Shown piece by piece: positions 1-9,337 of a DNA stretch of 64,000 nt; within the stretch, counting starts at the first letter, position 1, and each line of letters begins with the position of its first letter. Source of the DNA: a bacterium SCSIO 12827 (GTDB taxonomy: Bacteria > Pseudomonadota > Alphaproteobacteria > Rhodospirillales > Casp-alpha2); contig CP073746.1 of assembly GCA_024397995.1 (NCBI GenBank), positions 620,001 through 684,000 of the forward strand, read 5' to 3'. The position numbers and the translations under genes were made by a program. Under the pieces are notes generated by a model, which ran no database searches, was not told the origin of the DNA, and was given only the letters and a program-made list of their open reading frames with translations.

Positions 1-396
1 CCCGAGAACGCGATCGAGCTGTTCCACGGCTATACTTATTCGTCGCATCCGGCAGCCTGCGCCGCCGGCGTCGCCGTGCAGAAGATCTACGAAGCCGACA
101 ACACCTTCGAGAAGGCGGCCGGCATGGTCGATTATTTCCAGAACGCGCTGTATTCCCTCGAAGGGCTTGACTGTCTGGCCGACATCCGCGGCTACGGCAT
201 GATGGGCGCCATCGAACTGAAGCCCAAGGGCAATCCGGGGGCGCTCGGCACCCAATTCCAGAAAGACCTGTTCTGGCGCGGTCTGCACGTGAAATTCACG
301 GGCGACTGCGGCGTCGTGGCGCCGGCCTTCGTCGCGAGTGAGGCGGACATCGACGCGATGATCGGCCTGCTTCGGGAAGCGCTCGAAGAAATCTGA
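1..396 (+). CDS. Class III aminotransferase, C-terminal part (partial)
   Basis: The open frame enters from the left edge of the window, so only the last 131 residues are seen. The stretch HGYTYSSHPAACAAG is typical of PLP-dependent class III (omega-amino acid:pyruvate) aminotransferases, and the C-terminal GYGMMGAIELK and HVKFTGDCGVVAPAF segments fit the end of that family. Such enzymes move an amino group from an omega-amino acid or amine to pyruvate; the substrate cannot be read here because the PLP lysine and substrate pocket lie outside the window. The gene ends at a bidirectional hairpin terminator shared with the convergent binding-protein gene. Confidence 0.85.
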   Translation, partial: PENAIELFHGYTYSSHPAACAAGVAVQKIYEADNTFEKAAGMVDYFQNALYSLEGLDCLADIRGYGMMGAIELKPKGNPGALGTQFQKDLFWRGLHVKFTGDCGVVAPAFVASEADIDAMIGLLREALEEI

Positions 397-421
397 TTAG
401 GGTCGGGTTGGTGAATTAAAG

Positions 422-454
422 GCCGGGGCCGCTGGGCGGTCCCGGCTTTATTAT
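422..454. terminator. Bidirectional rho-independent terminator
   Basis: An 11-bp GC-rich stem (422-432 with 436-446, one G-T wobble) closes a three-base loop and is followed by TTTATTATTT. It lies between the convergent aminotransferase and binding-protein genes and can serve both. Confidence 0.7.
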
Positions 455-1662
455 TTCGCCGCCAGGTAGCGGTCGCGGTAGGCGTTGCGCAGGCCCGCGA
501 ACCACACGGGTTCGTCCGGCCACCACCACAACTTCTCCAGCGCGTCCCCAGGGTAGGCGTCCTGAAACGCCTGACGGGCCTTCTTGGTCAGCAGGCCTTC
601 GACCCCCTGGACCACGGAGTTGTAGCCCGAGGCATTGCTCATCTGCGCGCCGGCGCGGGCGGTGTAGAGTGCGTCGACAAAGGCATGGGCGGCGTCGACG
701 TTCTTGGCCGCCGCCGTCAGCGACAGCCCGTCCATCCAGGCAAAGGCCCCTTCCTTCGGCGCCATGTAGGCGATCGGCTGGCCGGCCTTGGTCAGTTCGA
801 TGGCCGGGCCGTCCCAGGTCTGGCCGATCACCACGCCGTTGCGGGTGAAGTTGGTCTTCTGGCTTTCGTGATCATGCCACAGGGCGCGTAGCCAGGGCTT
901 GTGCGCGATGGCGAATTTAAGGATGTCGCCCCAGATGCTGCGCATGGTGCCTTCGTCCTTGTAGGCGTCCTGCAGCGGGGGCAGTTTCCCCTGTTCGGCC
1001 AGCATGCGCCCGATCCCGGACATCAGCGAATGGGCTCGACCTTGGATCAGCCCCTTCATTTCCGGCAGCCACAGGTCGGCCAGGGACAGGTTGCCGTAGA
1101 CGCCCATGAAGCGGTCCGTGCGCCAAGCGATGCCTTCCGTCCCCCAGATATGGGGCAGATGATGCTGGCCCTTGTTCCAGGACCAGCTTTCGGAAATTTT
1201 CAGGAACGCAGGCTGCACGTTGGCCAGGTTCGGGATCTTCTTCATGTCCCAGGCCTGGGTCATGTTGAGGGCCAGCCACTGGCTCTTGCGATGGGCGGAG
1301 GGGGAAATCACGTCCCAGGCGCGGCCATGGGTCGCGGTGACCTGGGTCAGCATTTCCTCGTTGGAGCCGACGGTGGTGATGTTGGCGGTGATGCCCGTTT
1401 TCTTCTTGAAGGTCTTGGCGAAGCGGGCGGGGACGTAGCCGGTCCAGGTCAGAACGTTGACCGTTTCGCCCTTGGCGTTGGCGGGCCGGATCAGCATCGG
1501 CGCCAACGCCATGCCAATGCCCCCGGCGGCAAGCGCCGCGCCATTGCCCAGCAACGTACGTCGCGTGAAGGCGCGCGCCAGGCGCGCGGTCTCTCCGGCA
1601 AAGGTGCCAGCGGAATCGGATGTTTTTTGTTGGGGCTTACGGCCCATGGACGGCGATCTCAA
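451..1662 (-). CDS. Tat-exported ABC transporter substrate-binding protein (polyamine-type)
   Basis: 403 aa. The N-terminus carries a twin-arginine signal (TRRTLLG, Arg34-Arg35, then a hydrophobic run ending near ANA at residue 63), so export by the Tat system as a folded protein is expected. The mature part begins with VNVLTWTGYVPARF, as in periplasmic binding proteins of the spermidine/putrescine (PotD/PotF) class, and contains a matching IGQTWDGPAIEL region. No permease or ATPase gene sits next to it, so it is an orphan component or its partners lie elsewhere. The neighbouring aminotransferase would fit polyamine or omega-amino acid use, but that is inference. An in-frame ATG at 1647 is an alternative start. 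Confidence 0.8.
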   Translation of the reverse strand: MRSPSMGRKPQQKTSDSAGTFAGETARLARAFTRRTLLGNGAALAAGGIGMALAPMLIRPANAKGETVNVLTWTGYVPARFAKTFKKKTGITANITTVGSNEEMLTQVTATHGRAWDVISPSAHRKSQWLALNMTQAWDMKKIPNLANVQPAFLKISESWSWNKGQHHLPHIWGTEGIAWRTDRFMGVYGNLSLADLWLPEMKGLIQGRAHSLMSGIGRMLAEQGKLPPLQDAYKDEGTMRSIWGDILKFAIAHKPWLRALWHDHESQKTNFTRNGVVIGQTWDGPAIELTKAGQPIAYMAPKEGAFAWMDGLSLTAAAKNVDAAHAFVDALYTARAGAQMSNASGYNSVVQGVEGLLTKKARQAFQDAYPGDALEKLWWWPDEPVWFAGLRNAYRDRYLAAK

Positions 1663-1818
1663 TACTGATGGATCAATGTTCCATTATCCCCGCCTATGAA
1701 GTCATTGCCAGCACCAGTTTTTATTATTCACGGTGCCAGTCGTCAGGGGCCTGCAAGGCAGGGCGGGTAGTATGAGATCATCATATGGGCATATGCGTGC
1801 GTTTGAGGCCGAAATACC

Positions 1819-2382
1819 GTGGATGATTCTTTGGCAGACGGGGAAAGTGTTTTCGCCGTGGTCGAGCCGCAAGACGTGCGGTCGGCCAAATCGGTGGCGT
1901 TCCTTAATCATTGCCGTGCCCTGCAGGCCGGCCGGGCGTTGCCCCGTTGGTCGGATTTCAAGCTCCACGTATTGCCGACCGACGTCATTCCCTACATGGC
2001 CGTGGTCGATATCAACGGGGCGGATGGGTCGTTCACCTATCGGTTCTGGGGAACCGGCCATACGGCCTTAAAGGGCGTCGATATGACCGGTCGGAAGGTT
2101 TCCGAAATTGCGGCCTCGGCCATGGCCCGCATTGGCCAGCGTCAATACGAGATGGTGGTGGCGGCGCGCCGGCCGCTGGTCTTCGTTCATACGCTCACGC
2201 CCTATAACCCCTGGAAGACGGACATCCAGGTTGCGGTGCGCGTCCCCATGTCCGAAGACGGCAGGGCCATCGACAGGGTCGTGTCTTATTCGAACTACGT
2301 GGAAGACCGGAAAACCTGGGCCGATATCTATCGCCGGGCGCTAAACGCCGGCGGCGACGCAAGGATATCCGCCAACGGCTGA
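1819..2382 (+). CDS. PAS domain protein (PAS_5-like)
   Basis: 187 aa, soluble, no signal peptide. A WSDFKLHVLPTDVIPYMAVVDI segment followed by FTYRFWGTGHTALKGVDMTGRKVSE matches the PAS_5 family common in Rhodospirillales, in which one sensory PAS fold forms nearly the whole protein. No output domain is present, so the protein could act by binding a partner. The ligand cannot be inferred. It stands alone between a binding-protein gene reading away from it and the convergent transaldolase gene. Confidence 0.75.
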   Translation: MDDSLADGESVFAVVEPQDVRSAKSVAFLNHCRALQAGRALPRWSDFKLHVLPTDVIPYMAVVDINGADGSFTYRFWGTGHTALKGVDMTGRKVSEIAASAMARIGQRQYEMVVAARRPLVFVHTLTPYNPWKTDIQVAVRVPMSEDGRAIDRVVSYSNYVEDRKTWADIYRRALNAGGDARISANG

Positions 2383-2407
2383 CGGGCGCCGACCCCGGGC
2401 GTCCGGA

Positions 2408-3061
2408 TCAAAGAATGGACTGGCCGGTCTTTTCCCAGTCCTTGAGGAAGGCTTCCAAGCCCTTATCCGTCAGCGGATGCTTGAACAACTGCCAGATCAC
2501 CCCCGGCGGCAGGGTGCAGACGTCGGCGCCGATGCGCGCGGCGTCGACCACGTGCTGCGGCGAACGTACGGAGGCGACCAGGATTTCCGTCTGGAAGTCG
2601 TAGTTGGAATAAATTTCGGCGATCTCGCCGATCAGGCTCATGCCGTCCTGGCCGATGTCGTCAAGCCGGCCGACGAAGGGCGAAATGAAGGCCGCCCCCG
2701 CCTTGGCCGCTAACAGTGCCTGCGCCGGGGAAAAGCACAGGGTCACGTTGACCGGCGTGCCGGCCTCGCTCAAGGTTTTGCAGGCGACCAGCCCGGCTTC
2801 GGTCAAGGGCACCTTGACCGCCACGTTCTTCGCGACCTTGGCCAGCTTGCGGCCTTCTTCGATCATGCCGGCGGCATCCGTCGCCGTGACCTCGGCCGAT
2901 ACGGGGCCGTCGACCAAGGCGCAGATTTCCTTGATCACGTCGATGAAGTCGCGCCCCGATTTGGCGATCAGGGACGGGTTGGTGGTCACGCCGTCCACCA
3001 GGCCGGTGTCGTTCAGGCGCTTGATTTCGGCGACGTCCGCCGTATCGACGAAGAATTTCAT
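2408..3061 (-). CDS. fsa: Transaldolase / fructose-6-phosphate aldolase
   Basis: 217 aa from [10 protein letters not shown], a start typical of the small transaldolase (FSA/TalC) family of about 215-220 aa. [11 protein letters not shown] and the Schiff-base lysine in VAVKVPLT (about Lys83) are present, as is the C-terminal [12 protein letters not shown] helix. The enzyme either transfers dihydroxyacetone units in the pentose phosphate pathway or cleaves fructose 6-phosphate; sequence alone does not decide which. An upstream in-frame ATG (3076) would add five residues and is less likely because the family starts at MKFF. Confidence 0.92.
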   Translation of the reverse strand: MKFFVDTADVAEIKRLNDTGLVDGVTTNPSLIAKSGRDFIDVIKEICALVDGPVSAEVTATDAAGMIEEGRKLAKVAKNVAVKVPLTEAGLVACKTLSEAGTPVNVTLCFSPAQALLAAKAGAAFISPFVGRLDDIGQDGMSLIGEIAEIYSNYDFQTEILVASVRSPQHVVDAARIGADVCTLPPGVIWQLFKHPLTDKGLEAFLKDWEKTGQSIL

Positions 3062-3192
3062 AAGGCCGGCTCCCAACCGATGGTGTCGTTATCGGGCCCA
3101 CTTAACCCGCTGGCCCGAGGGAAATCAACCGCCTGCCGCTTGCCCATGGAAATTCACCGCCTCATAGTTCGCAGCAGGAAATGGAGGCGCAC

Positions 3193-3648
3193 ATGCGGGC
3201 ATTGCTGCAACGGGTGACGGCGGCCGGGGTTTCCCTGGTCGATGATGCGGGGGCGGAAACGCCGCTGGCCACGATCGGTCCTGGTCTGGTGGTCCTGGTC
3301 TGCGCCGAACCGAAGGATACGGATGAGACGGCGCAGTTTTTCGCGCGCAAGATCGCCAACATGCGGATGTTCGAGGATGCCGAGGGCAAGACCAACCTGT
3401 CCATCCAGGACGTGGGCGGTCAGGCCCTGGTGGTCAGCCAGTTCACCCTGGCCGCCGATTGGAAGCGGGGCAATCGTCCCGGATTTTCTGGCGCCGCCGA
3501 CCCGGAGACGGCGGAACGCCTCTACCTTGCCTTCGTGGAGAATCTCAAGGCCGAGGGCGTGGAAGTGGTGACGGGGCAGTTCCGGTCGCACATGCGGGTG
3601 ACCCTGACCAACGACGGGCCGTTCACGATCTGGATGGATTCCGACTAG
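3193..3648 (+). CDS. dtd: D-aminoacyl-tRNA deacylase
   Basis: 151 aa, close to the usual length of about 145-150. It starts MRALLQRVTAAGVSL, carries the conserved SQFTLAAD active-site motif and ends with NDGPFTIWMDSD, which holds the Gly-Pro pair that discriminates against L-aminoacyl-tRNA. The enzyme removes mischarged D-amino acids (and glycine from tRNA-Ala) from tRNA in the cytoplasm. An ATG four codons upstream is possible; the MRALLQRV start matches the family. It is divergent from the transaldolase gene. Confidence 0.95.
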   Translation: MRALLQRVTAAGVSLVDDAGAETPLATIGPGLVVLVCAEPKDTDETAQFFARKIANMRMFEDAEGKTNLSIQDVGGQALVVSQFTLAADWKRGNRPGFSGAADPETAERLYLAFVENLKAEGVEVVTGQFRSHMRVTLTNDGPFTIWMDSD

Positions 3649-3658
3649 GCACAAAGAA

Positions 3659-3693
3659 AACGCCGCGCCCTTTTGCAGGGACGCGGCGTTTCC
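3659..3693. terminator. Bidirectional terminator between dtd and the EF-hand gene
   Basis: AACGCCGCGCCC (3659-3670) pairs with GGGACGCGGCGTT (3678-3690) across a 7-base loop, with an A-rich flank on the left and T residues on the right. It separates two convergent genes. Confidence 0.75.
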
Positions 3694-3731
3694 GTGGTGC
3701 CGCCGCTGGGGCGGGCGGCGGCGGGGGAGGG

Positions 3732-4247
3732 TTACTTGCGCTCGCCGTGATGTCCGCGTTCGTCGCGGTCGTGGTCACGGTCATGACCCTTATGCTTGTG
3801 CTTGCGCTTCAGTTCGCTGCGTTCGATCTCGCCGTCGTCGTTACGGTCGAGGTGCGCCATCATGCGGTCGACCCGGCGGGCGATCTCGGCTTCCGAAACC
3901 TTGGCGTCGCCGTCACGATCAAGATTCTGGAACATGCGGACCATGCGCTGGCGCATGATCTCGTTGAACAGGCCCTGGAATTCGTCCAGCGACAACTGGC
4001 CATCCTTGTTGGCGTCGTACTTGGTGATGGACGCCTTGCGGGCGGCCGTGATCTCGTCCTTGGTGATCTTGCCGTCGTTGTTGGCGTCATAGCGTTCGAA
4101 CAGCCATTCCGCCCGGTCGCCGGGCTTGCCGTGGGGGCCACGGGCTTCGGCCTGGACCGCGACGGCGGTCCCGCCAATGGCCGTGGCGACGGCCAGGGCG
4201 CCGAGGATGATCTTGGTGCGGGTCTTCATACGGTGGGTGCGTGCCAT
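3732..4247 (-). CDS. Exported EF-hand calcium-binding protein
   Basis: 171 aa. The start at 4247 (MARTHRMKTRTK) is chosen because GTCTCCTT on the plus strand at 4253-4260 gives an AAGGAGAC ribosome-binding site. The same frame stays open far upstream but that part is antisense to the response regulator. An N-terminal signal peptide (ILGALAVATAIGGTAVAVQAEA) is followed by four DxNxDG-like loops: DANNDGKIT, DANKDGQLS, DRDGDAKVS and DRNDDGEIE. The C-terminus is a charged His/Lys/Asp/Arg tail. It probably buffers or senses calcium in the periplasm. It is divergent from the two-component genes. Confidence 0.88.
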   Translation of the reverse strand: MARTHRMKTRTKIILGALAVATAIGGTAVAVQAEARGPHGKPGDRAEWLFERYDANNDGKITKDEITAARKASITKYDANKDGQLSLDEFQGLFNEIMRQRMVRMFQNLDRDGDAKVSEAEIARRVDRMMAHLDRNDDGEIERSELKRKHKHKGHDRDHDRDERGHHGERK

Positions 4248-4436
4248 CGGTTGTCTCCTTGTTTCGTGGCTTTCGATGCCCCCCAAGAGACCCCGCAAAC
4301 GTCGCTCAAATATGGCGGAAAACGCGGCTATTGTCGCAAAACGTGGCGCCCCGCCGACATGACACAGTTGGTTACAAATTTTTGCCCGCCGCCCCGCGGG
4401 CCTTTGGCATAGTGGCGTCCAGGAAAGAATGAAACC

Positions 4437-5162
4437 ATGGCTGACAGCGAACACATCCTGGTCGTCGACGACCACCCGGACATCCGGGACGCCCTGGCGC
4501 GCTATCTGAAAGAGCACGGCTATCGGGTGACCACGGCCGACCGTGCCCAATCGGCGCGTCAGGTGCTGGACACCAGCGCCATCGACCTGGTGGTTCTGGA
4601 CATCATGATGCCGGGCGAGGACGGCCTGTCGCTGTGCCGTCACCTGCGCGCCACCACATCTCTGCCGGTGATCCTGTTGACCGCCATGGCCGACGATACG
4701 GACCGCATCATCGGCCTGGAAATGGGGGCCGACGATTACGTGACCAAGCCGTTCAATCCGCGTGAACTGCTGGCCCGCATCAAGGCCGTGTTGCGCCGCG
4801 CCACCGCCATGCCGCCGGTCGAGGCCGAGCCCCCCGGCACCTGCTATCGCTTCGGTCCCTGGACCTTCGATCCGGGCGCCCAGGTGCTGAGCGGCCCGGG
4901 CGGCGAGCCCATCACCCTGTCGACGGGGGAAAGTCTTTTGTTGGGCGTGTTCGTGCGCCACCCGGGCCGGGTTCTGAACCGCGACCAGCTGTTGGACCTG
5001 ACCCGCGGGCGCACGGCGCAGTTGTTCGACCGTGCCATCGACAATCAGGTCAGCCGCCTGCGCAAGAAGGTTGAACGCGACGCGCGCAATCCCGAATACA
5101 TCAAGACCCATTGGGGCGGCGGTTACAGCTTTGCCGCCCCTGTGGAGGTCATCCGGCCATGA
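4437..5162 (+). CDS. OmpR-family response regulator
   Basis: 241 aa. An N-terminal receiver domain (ILVVDDHPDIRDAL, phospho-acceptor Asp55 in LVVLDIMMPGEDG, Lys in YVTKPFNPREL) is joined to a C-terminal winged-helix DNA-binding domain (LSTGESLLLGVFVRHPGRVLNRDQLL and VSRLRKKVERD). AGGAAAG lies upstream of the ATG. Its stop overlaps the start of the histidine kinase (ATGA), so the two are translationally coupled and form a cognate pair. The signal sensed is unknown. Confidence 0.93.
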   Translation: MADSEHILVVDDHPDIRDALARYLKEHGYRVTTADRAQSARQVLDTSAIDLVVLDIMMPGEDGLSLCRHLRATTSLPVILLTAMADDTDRIIGLEMGADDYVTKPFNPRELLARIKAVLRRATAMPPVEAEPPGTCYRFGPWTFDPGAQVLSGPGGEPITLSTGESLLLGVFVRHPGRVLNRDQLLDLTRGRTAQLFDRAIDNQVSRLRKKVERDARNPEYIKTHWGGGYSFAAPVEVIRP

Positions 5163-6625
5163 CGGCGCCGTCGTTCAGATTGCCCTGGCCGCGGTCCCTG
5201 GCGGCGCAGTTGATTGCGTCGTTGCTGGTCGCGATCACCGTCGCCCAGGTCGTCAGTTTCGTCGTGTTCACGTCGGAACGTCGCGAGGACATTGCCAACG
5301 CGCGGCGCGAACAGGTGATGCAGCGCGCGGCTTCGCTGGTAAAGATGCTTGACCGCCTGGGGACGCAACGCGACGCGGCCCTGACCGAGACGATCCTGAC
5401 GGCGGCGACCTCGACCCGTGTGCGGTTCTGGATCGCGCCGACCAATGCGGTGCCGGCGGATCGGGCGGAGGTGGTCGACAATGATTATGTCCGCTCCCTG
5501 TCAGATCGCCTGGGCGACGATGACCGGCGGCGGATTCTCATTATGGTGGCCGATCATGACGACCACCGGCTGCTGTCCATGCCCCCGTTCATTCACCGAC
5601 TGCACCGTAAGTGGCATGGAGAGGACGCCAAAGCCGCCGGGTCGCCTGCGGTGGATGCGGGCGCCCCGCCCCATCGCCCCGTGGGCCTGGCGCTGTCCGT
5701 GTCGTTGGGCGGCGGTGAATGGCTGAACGGGGAATGGGCAGCCCCGCCGCCGCGCGTGTGGGGCATCCGCGCCTTGATCGCCATGGCGCTGATGGTGCTG
5801 GCGGTATCCGCCGTCAGTTTCCTGATCGTGCGACGCCTGACCCGTCCGCTGCGCGAACTGACCGCTGCCGCCGATGCGCTTGGCCGCGGCGACGTGCCGC
5901 CGCCGCTGACACCCCGGGGGCCCGGCGAAATCCGCCGTACGACCGCCGCCTTCAACACTATGCAGGAACGCCTGCACCGCTTCGTCGCCGATCGCACGCG
6001 CATGCTGGCCGCCATCAGCCACGATCTGCGCACCCCGCTGACGTCGCTGCGCCTGCGCGCCGAATTCATCACCGATGACGCGGAAAACAAGCAGAAGATC
6101 CTGAACATCCTGGACGAGATGGAACGCATCACCGAAGCCACGCTTGCCTTCGCCCGCGACGAACAGGCGGGTGGTCAGTCGGAAGCCACGGACATCGCGG
6201 CACTTTGCGCCGACGTCGCCCAGGAACTGGGCGACATGGGCCTGGACGTCACGTTCACACCGGCGGGGCCGGCCGTCATGATCTGTCAGCCGACGGCGAT
6301 CAAGCGGGCCATTCGCAATTTGGCCCAGAACGCCGTTCATTACGGCGGCCGTGCGCGCCTGGCGGCACGTCTTGAAAACAATGAAATCCTGATCACGGTC
6401 GAGGACGACGGCCCCGGTATTCCCGAAGCCGACCACGACAGCGTGTTCGAACCCTTTACCCGGCTGGAAACCTCGCGCAGCCATGAAACGGGCGGGGTTG
6501 GGCTGGGTTTGGCGATCACCCGCAACATCGTGCGGGCCCATGGCGGCGACATTCGCCTGGAAAATCTGACGCCCCGGGGACTGCGGGTGACCGTGTCCCT
6601 GCCGCTGCCAAATGACGGCGATTAA
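5159..6625 (+). CDS. Sensor histidine kinase, EnvZ-like
   Basis: 488 aa from the ATG that overlaps the regulator stop. Two membrane segments (about residues 14-38 and 205-228) flank a periplasmic domain rich in His and Asp (DHDDHRLLSMPPFIHRLHRKWHGED), followed by a HAMP segment and the H-box ISHDLRTPLTSL (phospho-His near residue 288). The ATPase domain has N-box NLAQNAVHYGG, G1 EDDGPGIPEAD and G2 GVGLGLAITRNI. The His/Asp-rich periplasmic patch could bind metal, which is inference. It directly precedes the GGDEF-EAL-like cluster, separated by 127 bases with a possible promoter. Confidence 0.92.
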   Translation: MTAPSFRLPWPRSLAAQLIASLLVAITVAQVVSFVVFTSERREDIANARREQVMQRAASLVKMLDRLGTQRDAALTETILTAATSTRVRFWIAPTNAVPADRAEVVDNDYVRSLSDRLGDDDRRRILIMVADHDDHRLLSMPPFIHRLHRKWHGEDAKAAGSPAVDAGAPPHRPVGLALSVSLGGGEWLNGEWAAPPPRVWGIRALIAMALMVLAVSAVSFLIVRRLTRPLRELTAAADALGRGDVPPPLTPRGPGEIRRTTAAFNTMQERLHRFVADRTRMLAAISHDLRTPLTSLRLRAEFITDDAENKQKILNILDEMERITEATLAFARDEQAGGQSEATDIAALCADVAQELGDMGLDVTFTPAGPAVMICQPTAIKRAIRNLAQNAVHYGGRARLAARLENNEILITVEDDGPGIPEADHDSVFEPFTRLETSRSHETGGVGLGLAITRNIVRAHGGDIRLENLTPRGLRVTVSLPLPNDGD

Positions 6626-6667
6626 AGGCCCAGGACAACAGGCTGGGCGACTATAACTAAAGCCTTG

Positions 6668-6698
6668 TTGGCAAAGGGTTTTATTTTAAGGCTATACT
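6668..6698 (+). promoter_or_regulatory. Possible sigma-70-like promoter of the triple-paralogue cluster
   Basis: TTGGCA (6668-6673) and TATACT (6693-6698) are separated by 19 bases, slightly longer than ideal, in an AT-rich stretch about 55 bases before the GTG start at 6753. The -10 box is good; the -35 pairing is uncertain. Confidence 0.4.
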
Positions 6699-6752
6699 GC
6701 CGCTCGGCGCTGCCGGACGGGGACCGGCAGCTGCCCGCAGAGGAGGCAGATC

Positions 6753-7982
6753 GTGGAAACCCTGAATGCGGGCGCAAACGGCGAACCGGGCGGCGAGATC
6801 GGCACCATTCACGATCTGATGGAGACGCTGGACCATTGGTCAGCGGCCGAGTCCGACCTCAATCACCTACTGCTGGTGTCCTTCACCACGCTCGGCATGC
6901 CCGATCAGCAGGCCGGGGTGCAGCAGGCGCTCGAGGGAGCCTTCCTTACCTTCGTCCATTCCCGTGGCGGGCAAGTGTACAAGCTGTCAGATCTGGACAC
7001 CGCGATCCTGATCAAGCTTGCTGAATTCAACCGCATGGAAGCGATGATGGACCTCAAGGTCGACATCATGCGAGTCATCCAGCAGCACCTGCCGGAACAT
7101 TTCTCCAAGATCGATCAGGCCCGTCTGATCCGGCCCATCGACCTTGGCGCGCGCCTGGACGCGGCCAAGCGGTTTCTGGATGCCTATGGCGACCGCCGCC
7201 GCGAGACGGCCGGCGACGAAAGCGGCGAACGGCCGCTCAACATGCAGGACATCCAGAAACTGCGCGACGCGCTGCGCAAACTGGGCCCGCGGGAATTCGG
7301 CAAGCGCTATATCCGCTCGCAGACAGCGGCCCGGATCGTACCGGGCAAAACAGCCCAGCCGGTGATGACCGAATATTATGTTGGGGTTGATCTGCTGAAG
7401 CAGTCGATCCTGCGCGGGGTCGATATCCGCGGCACCGGCAACGTATTCAACCAGCTGACCCTGACTTTCGATCAGGCGCTGCTGTACTGCATCGGCGCCG
7501 TGACCAACGACAGAAGCAAGACGTCGCTGAACATGAACGTGGAAACCGTGTTCACCAATGCCTTCGACCATTTCCTGAACGAAGGCGGCGATGCGGGGCT
7601 GGCCGGTGTGATCATCGAATTCCGCCAGGACAACATGTTCCAGCATTTCAGCCAATTCCAGACTGCGTGTGACTTGATTCATAAGCGCGGCGGCACCGTC
7701 GCCATCGACAATGTGCAGCCGGAAACCTTAGGCGTGGTCAATCTGCACCGCCTGAAGGTCAAGATGGCTAAGGTCATGTGGCGGGGCGACGCCGAGGACT
7801 CCTACCTCCAGGCCAAGGACGATATCCGAACCATGCAGGAAGGCGGTACGGTCATGGTGCTGGCGCATGTCGATGACGAACAGGCCATCACCATCGGCCA
7901 GAGCCTTGGCATCAATATGTTTCAGGGCTATCACGTGGACAAACTTCTGGCCGGGGGAACGGCCGCAAAGGGCCGCGGCTAA
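6753..7982 (+). CDS. Degenerate GGDEF-EAL-like protein, paralogue 1 of 3
   Basis: 409 aa, GTG start with AGAGGAGG six bases upstream. No signal peptide or membrane segment. Residues about 35-90 (LNHLLLVSFTTLGM to VYKLSDLDTAILIKL) follow the pattern of a GGDEF domain but have LSDLDT where GGDEF would stand. The C-terminal 200 residues follow an EAL domain: LNMNVETVF (VNLS-like), VIIEFRQDN (E-TE-like), GGTVAIDNVQPETLGVV (DDFG region), KMAKVMW (KID-like), VLAHVDDEQA (AEGVE-like) and a final NMFQGYHV (QGY). EAL itself and the DD and AEGVE acids are lost, so catalysis on cyclic-di-GMP is unlikely. It could bind a nucleotide or a partner. The domain reading is inference by eye. Confidence 0.7.
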   Translation: METLNAGANGEPGGEIGTIHDLMETLDHWSAAESDLNHLLLVSFTTLGMPDQQAGVQQALEGAFLTFVHSRGGQVYKLSDLDTAILIKLAEFNRMEAMMDLKVDIMRVIQQHLPEHFSKIDQARLIRPIDLGARLDAAKRFLDAYGDRRRETAGDESGERPLNMQDIQKLRDALRKLGPREFGKRYIRSQTAARIVPGKTAQPVMTEYYVGVDLLKQSILRGVDIRGTGNVFNQLTLTFDQALLYCIGAVTNDRSKTSLNMNVETVFTNAFDHFLNEGGDAGLAGVIIEFRQDNMFQHFSQFQTACDLIHKRGGTVAIDNVQPETLGVVNLHRLKVKMAKVMWRGDAEDSYLQAKDDIRTMQEGGTVMVLAHVDDEQAITIGQSLGINMFQGYHVDKLLAGGTAAKGRG

Positions 7983-8017
7983 CGCGGTCCCGCCGGATAG
8001 AGAAACGGATACGCACA

Positions 8018-9205
8018 ATGGCATTTGGGCCTTCATCCATGGCGGGGGACGCCGCCGATCTGCTCAAGAAACTTCGCGCCATGGGCGGCAAAAAGGGGGA
8101 TGTGAACACCCTTTTGCTGGTCGATCTTTCCGACCTGGGGCTGCCTGAAGACGGCGATTACCTGATGGATGAGATCGCCGAAATCCATGCCCGCGTCGCC
8201 CGCGTGCGCGGCGGTGGGGCCTACCAGTTGTCGCCGACCAACATCGCCGTGGTCGCGAATCTGACGGAAATGCACAGGATGGAGGTTCCGCAGGAACTGA
8301 AGATGCATCTGTTCAAAATCCTGCAGGAAGAAGCCCCGGAAAACTTTGCTGCCGTTGATCAGACGAAAATCATCCGCACCATCGACATGACGACCCAGAT
8401 GGCCGGCGCCATCCGCTTTTTGGAAGCATTCGAGGAACGGGCCAAGGAACAGGGGGTGATTGCCGGGGCGGACGGAATGCGGGCGTTGACAGCGACAGAC
8501 AGCCAGGCGGTGCGCGCCATCCACGCCAAGGTCGGCGACAAGGTGTTCGCCGATACCTATGTCCAGGGACAATCGATCACCCTGATCGCCGAGGGCAAGC
8601 GGCCGACGGTGATCGCCCGGGAATACTACATGCGCATGGACCTTTTAGGGTCGGACGCGCTCAAGAACGTGAGCATCCATGAATCGGATCCCTTGTTTCC
8701 GCAGTTGACCCTGACCCTCGACCAGCTGATGCTGGGCATGCACCGCCATTACAACCCGGGAGGCGGGAAATGCGCCCTCAACCTGACCTTGGAATCGGTA
8801 GGTGGGGCGACCTATCAGAAATTCCTGGCGGCCAACGGTGCGGCCAAGCTGTCCAACGTCATTGTCGAACTGCGTCTGGCCGACATTATGCGCGACCTGC
8901 GCAAGTACGAAGCCGCGCAGACCGCTGTGCGTGGCCAGGGCGGGACCATTGCCGTCGACATCATCGACCCGGCCTCGCTCGCAGTGCTGAACCTGGCCGG
9001 GTTCAATGCCAATATCGCGAAAATATCCTGGCGGGAAAGCGGCATGGAGACATTGGCGCGCAACCGCTCGGTCATCAAGCAGGCCCAGGACGCGGGGTGT
9101 ATCGTCGTACTGTGCCGGGTTGATTCCGAACTGGGGCTGCGGGTCGGCCGAGAGGTCGGAATCACCGCCTTTCAGGGGCTGCATATCGAGGAAATGCTGA
9201 TATAA
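8018..9205 (+). CDS. Degenerate GGDEF-EAL-like protein, paralogue 2 of 3
   Basis: 395 aa, 35 bases after paralogue 1 in the same direction. It has the same layout: NTLLLVDLSDLGLPEDGDYLMDEI and AYQLSPTNIAVVANL in the GGDEF-like half; CALNLTLESV, VIVELRLADIM, GGTIAVDIIDPASLAVLNL, NIAKISW, IVVLCRVDSE and ITAFQGLHIEEML in the EAL-like half. It is the most diverged of the three, and the conserved Glu-Ala-Leu and paired Asp are missing here too. The upstream Shine-Dalgarno is weak, suggesting coupling to paralogue 1. A soluble cytoplasmic regulatory role is the simplest guess. Confidence 0.68.
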   Translation: MAFGPSSMAGDAADLLKKLRAMGGKKGDVNTLLLVDLSDLGLPEDGDYLMDEIAEIHARVARVRGGGAYQLSPTNIAVVANLTEMHRMEVPQELKMHLFKILQEEAPENFAAVDQTKIIRTIDMTTQMAGAIRFLEAFEERAKEQGVIAGADGMRALTATDSQAVRAIHAKVGDKVFADTYVQGQSITLIAEGKRPTVIAREYYMRMDLLGSDALKNVSIHESDPLFPQLTLTLDQLMLGMHRHYNPGGGKCALNLTLESVGGATYQKFLAANGAAKLSNVIVELRLADIMRDLRKYEAAQTAVRGQGGTIAVDIIDPASLAVLNLAGFNANIAKISWRESGMETLARNRSVIKQAQDAGCIVVLCRVDSELGLRVGREVGITAFQGLHIEEMLI

Positions 9206-9337
9206 GGCGGCGGAGCAGTTAAGACAGTCTTAGTTTACTCCCTGATATGGGATCGTTAATTCAGGCATTATTCTTGCTTGGAATACACCGTATGAACCAG
9301 AATTTAAGACCATTGACGGAAATGGACCGGAAATTTC

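Noticed and set aside
4382-4413. Promoter TTGCCC/CATAGT before the response regulator
   Set aside because: Spacing of about 20 bases and poor boxes; not better than chance.
3732-5111. One 459-aa leftward frame joining the EF-hand protein to a long upstream part
   Set aside because: The upstream part is antisense to the response regulator; a clear AAGGAGAC site and signal peptide place the start at 4247.
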